A stretch of DNA of 64,000 bases from an uncultured Bacteroidota bacterium (GTDB lineage: Bacteria > Bacteroidota > Bacteroidia > Flavobacteriales > Schleiferiaceae). This document shows, in pieces, positions 55,172 to 62,600 of the stretch. Each line of letters opens with the position of its first letter. Positions within the stretch are counted from its first letter, which is position 1. The stretch is taken from positions 33,179 to 97,178 of the forward strand of contig CAJXNI010000010.1 of the NCBI GenBank assembly GCA_913057235.1, read 5' to 3'. Below the pieces are notes generated by a model. That model was not told where the DNA came from. It did not search any database and saw only the letters and a list, made by a program, of their open reading frames with translations. A program made the position numbers and the translations under genes.

Positions 55172-55537
55172 ATGAAGTTTTTATTATTTGTTGTTTTATC
55201 ATTTATGGCTTGTTCAAATCAAGCTCAGGTAGCCATAGAGTATAGCACTAAAACTGAAAATCGATTATTTAATTGTTCGGATGCATCATGCGAGAACTTT
55301 CAAAAAAGCGCTAATGCTTTGTACCAGTTTTCACCTCAGGAGCAGAGTTTAGTGTTTTCAGGAAACAACGCTGAGGTAGTTAAAAGGGCTGAATCGATTT
55401 TAAATCAGTCAAAACCCTTTAAAAACAAAAATCTTAAAGTAGAAGGTGTTTTGAAACTGCATGAAAACCATTTCAAAGTGATTATTAGAGCGAATAATCG
55501 AAAGGGAGTGGTGCTGATGACCAACGTCCAGGATTAG
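55172..55537 (+). CDS. Small lipoprotein of unknown function
   Basis: 121 aa with lipobox SFMAC (Cys14). The mature part has a CSDASC pair near residue 35, then an alternating helix/strand pattern that ends in VLMTNVQD. No family recognised. It follows the cysteine-cluster genes by 26 bp and is closed by a terminator, so the three may form one cargo transcript. Confidence 0.6.
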   Translation: MKFLLFVVLSFMACSNQAQVAIEYSTKTENRLFNCSDASCENFQKSANALYQFSPQEQSLVFSGNNAEVVKRAESILNQSKPFKNKNLKVEGVLKLHENHFKVIIRANNRKGVVLMTNVQD

Positions 55538-55564
55538 CAACAAAAGATTAAAGCAAGGTAATTT

Positions 55565-55599
55565 GAGCCGTTTCTAACCTTAGGAACGGCTCCCTTTTT
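55565..55599 (+). terminator. Rho-independent terminator of the first cargo unit
   Basis: An 8-bp stem GAGCCGTT (55565-55572) with AACGGCTC (55585-55592), then CC and five T. Confidence 0.75.
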
Positions 55600-55629
55600 G
55601 TTATTCGTACTTTGTCTAAGCTACAGCCA

Positions 55630-55964
55630 AATATTTTGCCGGTTTGGTTTTTAAGGGCTATCCTGGGCAACCCACCAAAGACAAGCACCTACAAAGCAGC
55701 AGTCAGTTGATTTTCAATGAGTTTAATGATTACGAGCCCGACAACCTTCTGCAACAGGCCTATGAAGAGGCGCTGGAGTTTCAGTTGGAAGAAGGCCGTA
55801 TGCGCCAGGCCCTGGAGCGCATTGCCGGCCAGACGATTTTGATCCAGGAAATGGAAAAGCCCTCTCCCTTTTGCTTTCCCATTATGGAAGACCGCCTGCG
55901 GGAACGTATGACCAATGAAAGTTTAGAAGACCGGGTGAAGAAAATGCAGTTAGCTTTTGGTTAA
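55630..55964 (+). pseudogene. Helicase 3'-end copy 2 (about 330 bp)
   Basis: From about 55630 the sequence follows the helicase from GLVFKGYPGQP to its stop. The 106 residues after the internal ATG differ from the helicase C terminus at about seven positions plus one lost Leu codon, with an altered last codon pair (LAFG instead of LSFKG). The frame is intact, but the ATP-binding domains are missing, so it cannot be a helicase. It closes the first cargo unit. Confidence 0.85.
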
Positions 55965-56058
55965 GGAGTACAGAGTCACAGCGCGTTATGTTGGAGTTAA
56001 GTACTAAGAGATATGCTGGTGGAAATCAGAAAAAACCTACAATAAATTGTTAAAGTCA

Positions 56059-56145
56059 TTTTTTTTTTTTGCTTTGTTATTGCAATTCAATGTTAGGCCT
56101 AAATAATTAATTGCCGCGTTACCCCGAAAAGCGATTTAGAGTAGG
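56059..56145 (+). repeat. Leader repeat, copy B
   Basis: Twelve T, then GCAATTCAAT, TTAGGCCTAA (56093-56102), AATTAATTG, CCGAAAAGCG and GAGTAGG in the same order and spacing as 54372-54462. It lies between helicase tail copy 2 and the next lipoprotein, just as copy A lies between the helicase and the first. Confidence 0.75.
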
Positions 56146-56170
56146 GAAATTTATTATATGATTTTGTGTT

Positions 56171-56755
56171 ATGAATTTTAAGCAAATAGTATTTGGTGTA
56201 TTTATTCTTTCTGCGGTATCATGCTCCGAAGAAAATATTGAATCAAACAGTGATATTATTAATAAATCTACTGATTTAGGTTCCTTAACGTACCGAATAG
56301 AGTATAACGGTGGGGGTGAAGCAATAATGACAAAATTAAGTAATCATGAATATGATGGAAAAATATCTTTAAATTCTGAAATTGATTGGGGTTCTACTTT
56401 TTATTATCGTGCTGAGGAAAATTCTAGTATTAAGATTTACGATGAGAGTAATAACGAGGTATTAGACTTTGATTTCCCAATTATCAGCAGTGCTCCTTTT
56501 AGTTACCCCGGTGATTGCAATGAACTCGGACCTAGGAGAGCGGGGGAAGGTTTTAAAGATTGTGTTGGTAGAAATTTTACTAACTTTTGTTGTGATTTAA
56601 CGGGTTGTTTAGTTGTTGGCACCAATCCTCAGGCAGTTGCAATTGCTTCAGCTTTAGTTTGCGCCCCAAGTTCATCAGGGAACATATATGACTATGTATC
56701 TGGTATTTATGACATCCCCGCAAATAATTATATTTATGAGGATGACACTAATTAA
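56171..56755 (+). CDS. Lipoprotein with C-terminal cysteine/alanine segment, unknown function
   Basis: 194 aa with lipobox SAVSC (Cys18). A beta-rich middle is followed from about residue 117 by a segment with PGDCNELG, FKDCVGRNF, FCCDLTGC and AIASALVCAP, i.e. six Cys in about 55 residues. It is not similar to the lipoprotein of the first cargo unit except in position. No family recognised. Base composition is more AT-rich than the flanking housekeeping genes. Confidence 0.6.
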   Translation: MNFKQIVFGVFILSAVSCSEENIESNSDIINKSTDLGSLTYRIEYNGGGEAIMTKLSNHEYDGKISLNSEIDWGSTFYYRAEENSSIKIYDESNNEVLDFDFPIISSAPFSYPGDCNELGPRRAGEGFKDCVGRNFTNFCCDLTGCLVVGTNPQAVAIASALVCAPSSSGNIYDYVSGIYDIPANNYIYEDDTN

Positions 56756-56769
56756 TTAAAATTAATGCT

Positions 56770-56973
56770 ATGTTAAAAGTAAATATTGAATTAAGAAAAG
56801 TAAGAAAATACGCGGTTTTAGGATTAATAGTCTCTTTTATTGCCACTATTTTCGGGTCGATAGTAAAGATTAACAGTCAGGCCGAACACGGTAATTTTAT
56901 GTTATGGACAGCAGGCGTATTGGCTGCTTTATCAATATCGGTGTTTTTTCTTAGTTTTTTAAAGGAAAAATAA
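56770..56973 (+). CDS. Small two-helix membrane protein
   Basis: 67 aa with two hydrophobic helices (about residues 15-32 and 43-62) joined by a short polar turn (NSQAEHGN) and a Lys-rich C terminus. The pattern faintly recalls the GldL-type membrane segment, but this is not a firm match. It follows the lipoprotein gene by 14 bp and is closed by a terminator. Confidence 0.5.
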   Translation: MLKVNIELRKVRKYAVLGLIVSFIATIFGSIVKINSQAEHGNFMLWTAGVLAALSISVFFLSFLKEK

Positions 56974-57011
56974 GTAAAAATTAAAATTATATATTTGAGA
57001 TTAGAAGTTAG

Positions 57012-57043
57012 AAAAAGGTGGGCACTGTGCCAGCCTTTTTTTC
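57012..57043 (+). terminator. Rho-independent terminator of the second cargo unit
   Basis: An AAAAAGG/CCTTTTT outer stem (57012-57018, 57034-57040) with an inner GGCA/TGCC stem ends in a T run. Confidence 0.65.
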
Positions 57044-57128
57044 TGTTAAACCTTTTGTTTTGTATTTAGAAGAGGACGTATTTTATGCGTATAAATTATA
57101 CCTTTAACCCTTTTTTGATATTTGTTTT

Positions 57129-58121
57129 TTGAATATCCGTTATCACACCTAAACTCCTGTAATCGCTGCAACCAGTACACGGTCAAATAATCGCTCCCCA
57201 AAGTATCTGCGGTTTAGCTTGTAAGCAAACTCGTTTAGATAGAGCTGGAGGTATTTTCCTTTTATTTTATGGTAGTTGCCAAGTAAGTTTCGTTTAGCGT
57301 TACCGATTAAAATATGGACCCAGCGCAAGGTTTTGGCAGTAGATACTTTGGTTGACTTTTCCGTTACATGCAGCTCTACATAATCGGCTATATCAACATA
57401 AGATGTGCTTTTATCTGTAAAAACAATCGCTTTTTCATTAAATGATTTTTCTATCTGTTCATTGACCTGGTCAGCACTATGATCAGTAAGTACTTTGGCT
57501 TTGAAGTAGCGGACCTGTTTCGATTTTTTACCTGTTTTTAGATCTTCTAAAGGCGTACTTTCTGCACTAACCATAACGTTTTGTTTACCAGCCGCACCAC
57601 GCCCTCGTTTACCTTTAGATTGTTCTATCTCACTTGAGCTAACCGTAAAGTAACCTTCATCCATCTCTATCATACCCTCCAGGGTGTAGCGCGCGTCTCT
57701 ATTACCCATAGCCTTACGTAACTTGTGCACCATGGCCCAAACCGGCTCGTAACGCTTTAAACCCAACTGGCGCTGCATCTCTTTAGCTGAAAGCCCCTTC
57801 TTTGTAGTACTCATTAAAAACATGGCGAGATACCATACCAGAAACGGTAGATTAGAATTTTCCATGATTGTTCCACTGCGCAAGGAGGTGCGAAAGCGAC
57901 ACTTCTTACACTCATAAACTTGCTTATCCTTTTTCCAATAATGTGACCTATGGCTACATTTCTTGCAGGTAACTCCTTGCTTGTCTCGTTCTGATTTGAA
58001 ATGATCACGACAAGCCTGTTCGCTATCAAAATGAGCTGTAAAAGTAAATAGGTTCATTTCGCTATACTCTGTTGATTTGCTGGTAAATAGACAACTTACA
58101 GGTAAGATTACGGATATTCAA
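57129..58121 (-). mobile_element. Complete IS1595-family insertion sequence
   Basis: 993 bp. The ends are 16-bp inverted repeats starting TTGAATATCCGT (57129-57144 and 58121-58106, one mismatch). They are flanked by TTTGTTTT (57121-57128) on the left and TTTGTTTA (58122-58129) on the right, a probable 8-bp target duplication with one change. A single transposase gene fills the element. Confidence 0.8.
57149..58057 (-). CDS. IS1595 family (ISXO2-like) transposase
   Basis: 302 aa. The N-terminal zinc ribbon has Cys31/34 and Cys50/53. The ISXO2-like DDE domain shows Asp133 (MDEGYF), Asp215 (VFTDKSTS) and Glu276 (YLNEFAYKLNRR), with the IGNAKRNLLG segment characteristic of the family between the last two. 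It is full length and uninterrupted, so it may be active. It catalyses cut and insertion of the element. Confidence 0.9.
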   Translation of the reverse strand: MNLFTFTAHFDSEQACRDHFKSERDKQGVTCKKCSHRSHYWKKDKQVYECKKCRFRTSLRSGTIMENSNLPFLVWYLAMFLMSTTKKGLSAKEMQRQLGLKRYEPVWAMVHKLRKAMGNRDARYTLEGMIEMDEGYFTVSSSEIEQSKGKRGRGAAGKQNVMVSAESTPLEDLKTGKKSKQVRYFKAKVLTDHSADQVNEQIEKSFNEKAIVFTDKSTSYVDIADYVELHVTEKSTKVSTAKTLRWVHILIGNAKRNLLGNYHKIKGKYLQLYLNEFAYKLNRRYFGERLFDRVLVAAITGV

Positions 58122-58372
58122 TTTGTTTATAATTTTACATTATCATCAATAGTTTGTTAATAAATATCGGTATGATTATCTAAAAATAGGTGTCTTGTAA
58201 ACTGCCTCTTTTCTAGAGCCAAAACTGGCTACACTTTTAGGCATGATAACAGAAGATATAATTCAAAAGAGGTTGATTGCTATGGTAGAGGGTGGTTGGT
58301 TGGCCACTGTAAAGCCCTAAAGCCTTTTGCATTTGTGAGACTATCAATACTAAAGCTAGCCGATTTATACAA

Positions 58373-58514
58373 AATGCCTGGCAAGAAATAGTCGTTCAAG
58401 AACTAGATAACGTCACCCCTTTTGCTGCCCCATTTTAGTAGACCGCCTAAGCCGCGAAAAGCTGAGCAATGAAACTATTGAAGATTGGGTAAAGAAAATG
58501 AAAGTGGCTTCTGG
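58373..58514 (+). pseudogene. Helicase 3'-end copy 3, diverged and frameshifted
   Basis: Reading aat gcc tgg onward gives AWQEIVVQELDNVTPFA. After a one-base shift it gives PILVDRLSREKLSNETIEDW and VKKMKVASG, matching the helicase end from AGQTILIQEMDKPSPFC to its last residues at about half of the positions. The relic differs far more from the resident helicase than copy 2 does and reads like another species' version. Confidence 0.65.
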
Positions 58515-58712
58515 GGGGGTGAGGTACTGCTAGAATTGAATAAAGGTTAAGAATATAGGCAAGAGAGTAGCCATATTAATGCTCCGGGCTGGTAGCGGAT
58601 TGTAGTGAAAGGTAAGAACTCAAAACCTGATTTTTTCAGCAATGAGGGCTTTTAAAAGCGAAAAGTTTAGGAAGTGAAAACTAACAGCTGCATTTTAAAA
58701 ACACCTAAATCA

Positions 58713-58720
58713 TAACTTTG
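58713..58720 (+). promoter_or_regulatory. -7 element (TAACTTTG) upstream of the Uma2 gene
   Basis: Exact TAnnTTTG match, 17 bp before the ATG. Confidence 0.45.
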
Positions 58721-58737
58721 TAATAAATACACAATGC

Positions 58738-59337
58738 ATGAAGCCCATTACCGATATATCCCAATTAGATTTTAAAAAGCGCTACACCTATGCAGATTAC
58801 CTTACTTGGCAATTTCAAGAACGGGTAGAGCTTATAAAAGGGTGGGTTTACAGGATGAGTCCCGCGCCACGCAGGGTGCATCAAGAAGTGGAAGGAAATC
58901 TTTATTTTGAAATCCGCAAGTTTACCAATACACAATCGTGTAAAATATACCAATCGCCTTTTGATGTGCGCTTAATTAAAAACAGAGGGTTAAAGAATCA
59001 AGAAATTAACACGGTAGTGCAACCCGATATTTGTGTAATCTGCGACATGAACAAATTGGATGACGCTGGCTGTATAGGGGCGCCCGACTTGATTGTGGAA
59101 ATATTATCTGACAGCACCGCTAAAAAAGACTACAACGAAAAGTTTAACCTCTACGAAGAAAATCAAGTTAAAGAATACTGGATTGTAAACCCAGCCACCC
59201 AAACTATTGAGGTGTTTAGCCTTGCTGAAGGCAAGTACGTGTCTTTAGGCTTATTTAATGAAAAGGAGGGGACCGAAAAGGTAGGAGGTAATCTGTTTCC
59301 AGACTTACAAATTGAGTTAAACAGCATTTTCAGCTAG
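58738..59337 (+). CDS. Uma2 family (DUF820) restriction-endonuclease-fold protein
   Basis: 199 aa, the usual length. The PD-(D/E)xK-like core is visible: VQPDICVI (Asp97), APDLIVEILS (Glu121), then DYNEKFNLYEENQVKEYWIVNP. The family is abundant in cyanobacteria and some Bacteroidota and is often on mobile DNA; its biological target is unknown. It sits between helicase-tail relics 3 and 4, and relic 4 begins at the base after its stop. Confidence 0.85.
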   Translation: MKPITDISQLDFKKRYTYADYLTWQFQERVELIKGWVYRMSPAPRRVHQEVEGNLYFEIRKFTNTQSCKIYQSPFDVRLIKNRGLKNQEINTVVQPDICVICDMNKLDDAGCIGAPDLIVEILSDSTAKKDYNEKFNLYEENQVKEYWIVNPATQTIEVFSLAEGKYVSLGLFNEKEGTEKVGGNLFPDLQIELNSIFS

Positions 59338-59479
59338 GCCTATGGCGCTTTGGATGGGAGCTTTTCAAGTTCCAAGCCCTCTCTTTATGCTTTCCCATAA
59401 TGTTAAACCGCCTGCGGGAGTGCATGCCCATTGAATTTTGGAAGACCGGGTGAAGAAAATGCAGTTGTCGTTTAAGTAA
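59338..59479 (+). pseudogene. Helicase 3'-end copy 4, decayed
   Basis: The block matches the helicase end in pieces: GCCTATG..GGCGCT, AAGCCCTCTC, GCTTTCCCAT, CGCCTGCGGGA and GAAGACCGGGTGAAGAA up to a shifted stop. About 60 bp in the middle are deleted and the frame is broken. The last 25 bases resemble copy 2 more than the resident gene (GCAGTT instead of GAAGTT). Confidence 0.75.
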
Positions 59480-59540
59480 GAATTGTAGCACATGTAATTC
59501 CTTACATTTTTTTCAATATTTTGGCGCAAAACGTATTTCA

Positions 59541-60128
59541 ATGAAAAATCTAAGCATCAGCGTTCTCGCATTTTTTATGCTTACCAGCTGCATAGTAATT
59601 GAGTTTCACGGCTACCGCAGTGGTTACAGAAAATTAAGCCCTCAAGAAAGGAGCCGGGTAAAAGTACTTCCTCAAAACAGGCCTATCAATGCCTTGGTCA
59701 CCAATGATACCATTTATCAAATTAACGCGGGTCAACTAAAGGCGTTTCTTGCTTCTGAAGACTCGGCCTTGATCTATTTTTGGTCGCCTCATTGCCCTGG
59801 TGAAACTTGCTATCCGGTGAAAACCGTGCAAGAATTAGCGGATAAACAGGGTAATAACCTGTTGGTGATTTGTGATTATTTTGATTTTGAAGCCGTGCAA
59901 GCACAAAGTGTGCAGGCCTTGCAGTACCCGCTGTTGGCCATTAACAGTGATTACTATAATTCAGATATATGCGCTAAATATCAGATGCGATTTAGGTTGG
60001 ATCTTTTTGATATTGAAGCCAAAGATGATTTAGAAGCCAGCCCAAAGTACAGTCGCTATTTGTGGTTCTACCAAGGCGAACTTGTGACTACAGGCGCACG
60101 CCCGCTTAAAACAGCCAGCAAATTTTAG
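59541..60128 (+). CDS. Lipoprotein with thioredoxin-like features
   Basis: 195 aa. Lipobox MLTSC (Cys17). Residues 75-105 read LIYFWSPHCPGETCYPVK and then LLVICDYFD, the pattern of a thioredoxin-fold strand-loop-helix with a CPGETC motif instead of CxxC. The two Cys are four residues apart, so classical disulfide exchange is uncertain. Function unknown. It ends the accessory region and is followed by a bidirectional terminator. Confidence 0.6.
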   Translation: MKNLSISVLAFFMLTSCIVIEFHGYRSGYRKLSPQERSRVKVLPQNRPINALVTNDTIYQINAGQLKAFLASEDSALIYFWSPHCPGETCYPVKTVQELADKQGNNLLVICDYFDFEAVQAQSVQALQYPLLAINSDYYNSDICAKYQMRFRLDLFDIEAKDDLEASPKYSRYLWFYQGELVTTGARPLKTASKF

Positions 60129-60141
60129 AATGTTTAGAAAT

Positions 60142-60173
60142 AAAAAAGGCGATCCAGATGGATCGCCTTTTTT
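60142..60173 (+). terminator. Bidirectional rho-independent terminator
   Basis: A 14-bp A/T-flanked stem (60142-60155 with 60160-60173, core GGCGATCC) with a 4-nt loop lies between convergent genes. Confidence 0.85.
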
Positions 60174-60193
60174 AATTTCTTGTAAGACCTAGC

Positions 60194-60511
60194 TTACATG
60201 TCGCTGTGGTCATCACCGCTGTGGTCGTGGTCACCATCGGTCATTTCTTCCATGGCGTCACCGGCTTCTTCAGCGGCTTCCTCAGTAGAATCGGCCATTT
60301 CTTCCATAGCGCCTTCTGCGTTGTCAGCAGCGTCTTCAGCAGCATCTTCCATGTCACCGGCAGCGTCATCCATGGCGTCACCGGCTTCTTCCATACCTTC
60401 TTCTACTTGTTCTGCGGCTTCTTCAGTTGACTCTTCAGCTGAAGAACCACTGTTACAGGCTACAGCACCAGCAAAAATAAGGGCAAAGGCAAAAAAACTT
60501 AGTTTTTTCAT
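60194..60511 (-). CDS. Small highly acidic lipoprotein
   Basis: 105 aa from the ATG at 60511, which directly starts the signal peptide. The lipobox is AGAVAC. The mature protein is almost only Glu, Asp, Ala, Met and Gly in helix-forming repeats (EEAGDAM, EDAAED) and ends with a His/Asp tail (DGDHDHSGDDHSDM) that could bind metal ions. Low complexity makes homology meaningless; similar acidic lipoproteins are common in marine Flavobacteriia. A long plus-strand frame over the same bases is a shadow of the repeats. Confidence 0.7.
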   Translation of the reverse strand: MKKLSFFAFALIFAGAVACNSGSSAEESTEEAAEQVEEGMEEAGDAMDDAAGDMEDAAEDAADNAEGAMEEMADSTEEAAEEAGDAMEEMTDGDHDHSGDDHSDM

Positions 60512-60588
60512 TTTCAATCGAGATTTGGTTGTTAAACATTTAAGACACAAATGTATACAAAAATTGATGCCTTCAATAGCCTAATTTA

Positions 60589-62130
60589 TTAAGATTTATT
60601 TGTTAGTAAGCTACTGATTTTCACTAGTTCGGAAACCTTGGCCGGTAAATCCGGTATGGATATACGCTCTTGTTGCATAGAATCTCGGTGGCGGAGCGTC
60701 ACCGTTTGGTCTTCTTTGCTTTGATGATCTACCGTAATGCAGAGTGGTGTGCCAATGGCATCATGTCTGCGGTAGCGCTTGCCTATGGCGTCTTTCTCGT
60801 CATACTGCACGTTATGGTCTAGCTGCAGGGTACTCAAAATCTCGCGGGAAATTTCGGGCAAACCGTCTTTTTTAACCAGCGGCAGAATAGCGGCTTTTAC
60901 GGGAGCCAGCGCTAAGGGTAATTTCAGTACGGTGCGGGTGCTGCCGTCTTCCAGTGTCTCCTCTTGATAAGCGGCTGACAGCAGGGCCAAAAACATGCGG
61001 TCTAAACCTATCGAAGTTTCCACCACGTAGGGCACGTAATTTTCGTTCAGTTCCGGGTCAAAGAACTGCAGCTTTTTACCGCTGTATTTTTCATGGGCCT
61101 TTAGGTCAAAATCGGTGCGGCTGTGCACGCCCTCTAATTCTTTAAAGCCAAAGGGAAAGTCAAATTCAATATCGGCTGCCGCATTGGCGTAGTGGGCCAG
61201 TTTTTCGTGATCGTGCCAACGGTATAAGTCTGGGTTTAGACCTAAGGCCTGATGCCATTGCATGCGTTGATCTTTCCAGTATTCGTACCACTTTAGCTCC
61301 TCGCCCGGGCGCACAAAAAACTGCATTTCCATTTGCTCAAACTCCCGCATGCGGAAGATAAACTGGCGGGCCACAATTTCGTTTCTAAAGGCCTTGCCGG
61401 TTTGGGCAATACCAAAGGGAATTTTAAGACGGCCGGTCTTTTGCACATTCAAGAAATTGGTGAAAATACCCTGAGCGGTTTCCGGGCGCAGGTACACCTC
61501 GTTGGCGCCATCGGCTGTAGCCCCCATTTGGGTGCTAAACATGAGGTTAAACTGACGCACCTCGGTCCAGTTTTTAGAACCGCTAATGGGGCAGGCAATG
61601 CCTTTTTCTTCAATGAGTTCCTTAACATCGGCCAGGTCATTTTTTTCCAGACTTTGGGCCATGCGCTGCACGGTTTCTTCGGCTTCGGTAAGGTAGCGCT
61701 TTACGCGCGGATTGGTTTCGCGGAACATGGCCTCGTCAAAATCTGCCCCAAAACGTTTTTTGGCCTTGGTGATTTCCTTCTCGGCCTTTTGGCGCAGTTT
61801 TTCAGCGTAATCTTCGAGGAGTACATCCGCGCGGTAACGCTTTTTACTGTCTTTATTATCTATTTGCGGATCGTTAAAAGCATCTACGTGGCCACTGGCT
61901 TTCCAGGTGGTGGGGTGCATAAAAATGGCCGCATCTATGCCCACAATATTTTCGTGCATTTGCACCATGGCCTTCCACCAGTAATCGCGAATGTTGCGCT
62001 TGAGCTCGGCTCCGTTTTGCCCGTAGTCATACACGGCCTGCAGGCCATCGTAAATTTCACTACTCTGAAATATAAAGCCATACTCTTTGGCATGGCTTAT
62101 TACTTTTTTAAAAAGGTCTTCTTTGTTCAT
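60589..62130 (-). CDS. glyS: Glycyl-tRNA synthetase (dimeric type)
   Basis: 513 aa, class II synthetase of the dimeric alpha2 type used by Bacteroidota. It begins FKKVISHAKEYGFIFQSSEIYDGLQAVYDYGQNGAELKRN, and the catalytic core has RPETAQGIFTNF, FRNEI and later GLDRMFLALL (motif 3). A C-terminal anticodon-binding domain starts near residue 415. It charges tRNA-Gly in the cytoplasm. A 271-codon antisense frame inside it is not a gene. Confidence 0.95.
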   Translation of the reverse strand: MNKEDLFKKVISHAKEYGFIFQSSEIYDGLQAVYDYGQNGAELKRNIRDYWWKAMVQMHENIVGIDAAIFMHPTTWKASGHVDAFNDPQIDNKDSKKRYRADVLLEDYAEKLRQKAEKEITKAKKRFGADFDEAMFRETNPRVKRYLTEAEETVQRMAQSLEKNDLADVKELIEEKGIACPISGSKNWTEVRQFNLMFSTQMGATADGANEVYLRPETAQGIFTNFLNVQKTGRLKIPFGIAQTGKAFRNEIVARQFIFRMREFEQMEMQFFVRPGEELKWYEYWKDQRMQWHQALGLNPDLYRWHDHEKLAHYANAAADIEFDFPFGFKELEGVHSRTDFDLKAHEKYSGKKLQFFDPELNENYVPYVVETSIGLDRMFLALLSAAYQEETLEDGSTRTVLKLPLALAPVKAAILPLVKKDGLPEISREILSTLQLDHNVQYDEKDAIGKRYRRHDAIGTPLCITVDHQSKEDQTVTLRHRDSMQQERISIPDLPAKVSELVKISSLLTNKS

Positions 62131-62303
62131 GGGGGCAAAAGTAACTAGCTGGTTTTAGAAATGGTAGCGTGGGGTAAAGGCAGTTTGGGAATTTTCTAAT
62201 TTAGGAACGTTAAGCCCTTGGATCAAGACAACTTAAATGCTGACTTTGGCTATTACAATTTGGCAGATGGTTAATCGGTTTTAATCTCTTTTCTTTTTTT
62301 GGG

Positions 62304-62311
62304 TAAGTTTG
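62304..62311 (+). promoter_or_regulatory. -7 element (TAAGTTTG)
   Basis: Exact TAnnTTTG match, 19 bp before the truncated protease gene, which suggests this fragment is transcribed. Confidence 0.4.
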
Positions 62312-62330
62312 AGGGAAAATAAATTGCCTA

Positions 62331-62585
62331 ATGCGCTATTTGCTTTTCATTATCCTTACCGTAGTTTCCTTACCTCTTGAAGCTTTTTCCTACTCAGGGA
62401 ATTCAGGAAGTCCCATTTATATACAGGAGGCTCATGGAAACCCTCCTAAATTAATTGGGATTGTAAGTGGCCATTTACGTTCGGCCGGTAGTGATAATAT
62501 GGGTTTAGCTACTTGCATTTGGTATGATGAGATAGATGAAGTAGTAACAAAGCTTGAATCCATAGCTGACTCTCAATTAAAATAA
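62331..62585 (+). CDS. Truncated trypsin-like protease fragment with signal peptide
   Basis: 84 aa. A signal peptide (to about residue 19) is followed at once by YSGNSGSPIYI, the nucleophile motif GNSGSP of V8/trypsin-like serine proteases, then LIGIVSGH and GLATCIWYDEI, the last strands of that fold. The His and Asp of the triad and about 150 upstream residues are absent. It may be an internal-deletion remnant, yet start, signal and promoter element look intact. It cannot be a normal protease. Confidence 0.55.
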   Translation: MRYLLFIILTVVSLPLEAFSYSGNSGSPIYIQEAHGNPPKLIGIVSGHLRSAGSDNMGLATCIWYDEIDEVVTKLESIADSQLK

Positions 62586-62600
62586 ATAGTTGAAATCCAT

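Larger units (their letters stand above)
58122..58737. other. Gene-free 616-bp interval with a helicase-tail relic
   Basis: No intact gene. It holds the diverged helicase-tail relic at 58373-58514 and a -7 element at 58713. The rest has several stops in all frames and looks like decayed coding sequence. Confidence 0.6.

Noticed and set aside
55644..55964. 106-codon frame as an independent gene
   Set aside because: It is a copy of the helicase C terminus without any catalytic motif; listed as a pseudogene instead, though the open frame leaves a small chance of expression.
54301..60128. Prophage or integrative element bounded by an integrase
   Set aside because: No integrase, recombinase, phage structural or conjugation genes are present; only one IS transposase.
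60198..60584. Plus-strand Ser/Ala-rich frames opposite the acidic lipoprotein
   Set aside because: They are mirror images of the Glu/Asp/Ala codon repeats on the minus strand, and the real gene has a signal peptide with lipobox.
61333..62148. 271-codon plus-strand frame opposite glyS
   Set aside because: It lies wholly antisense to a strongly conserved synthetase and encodes no recognisable domain.
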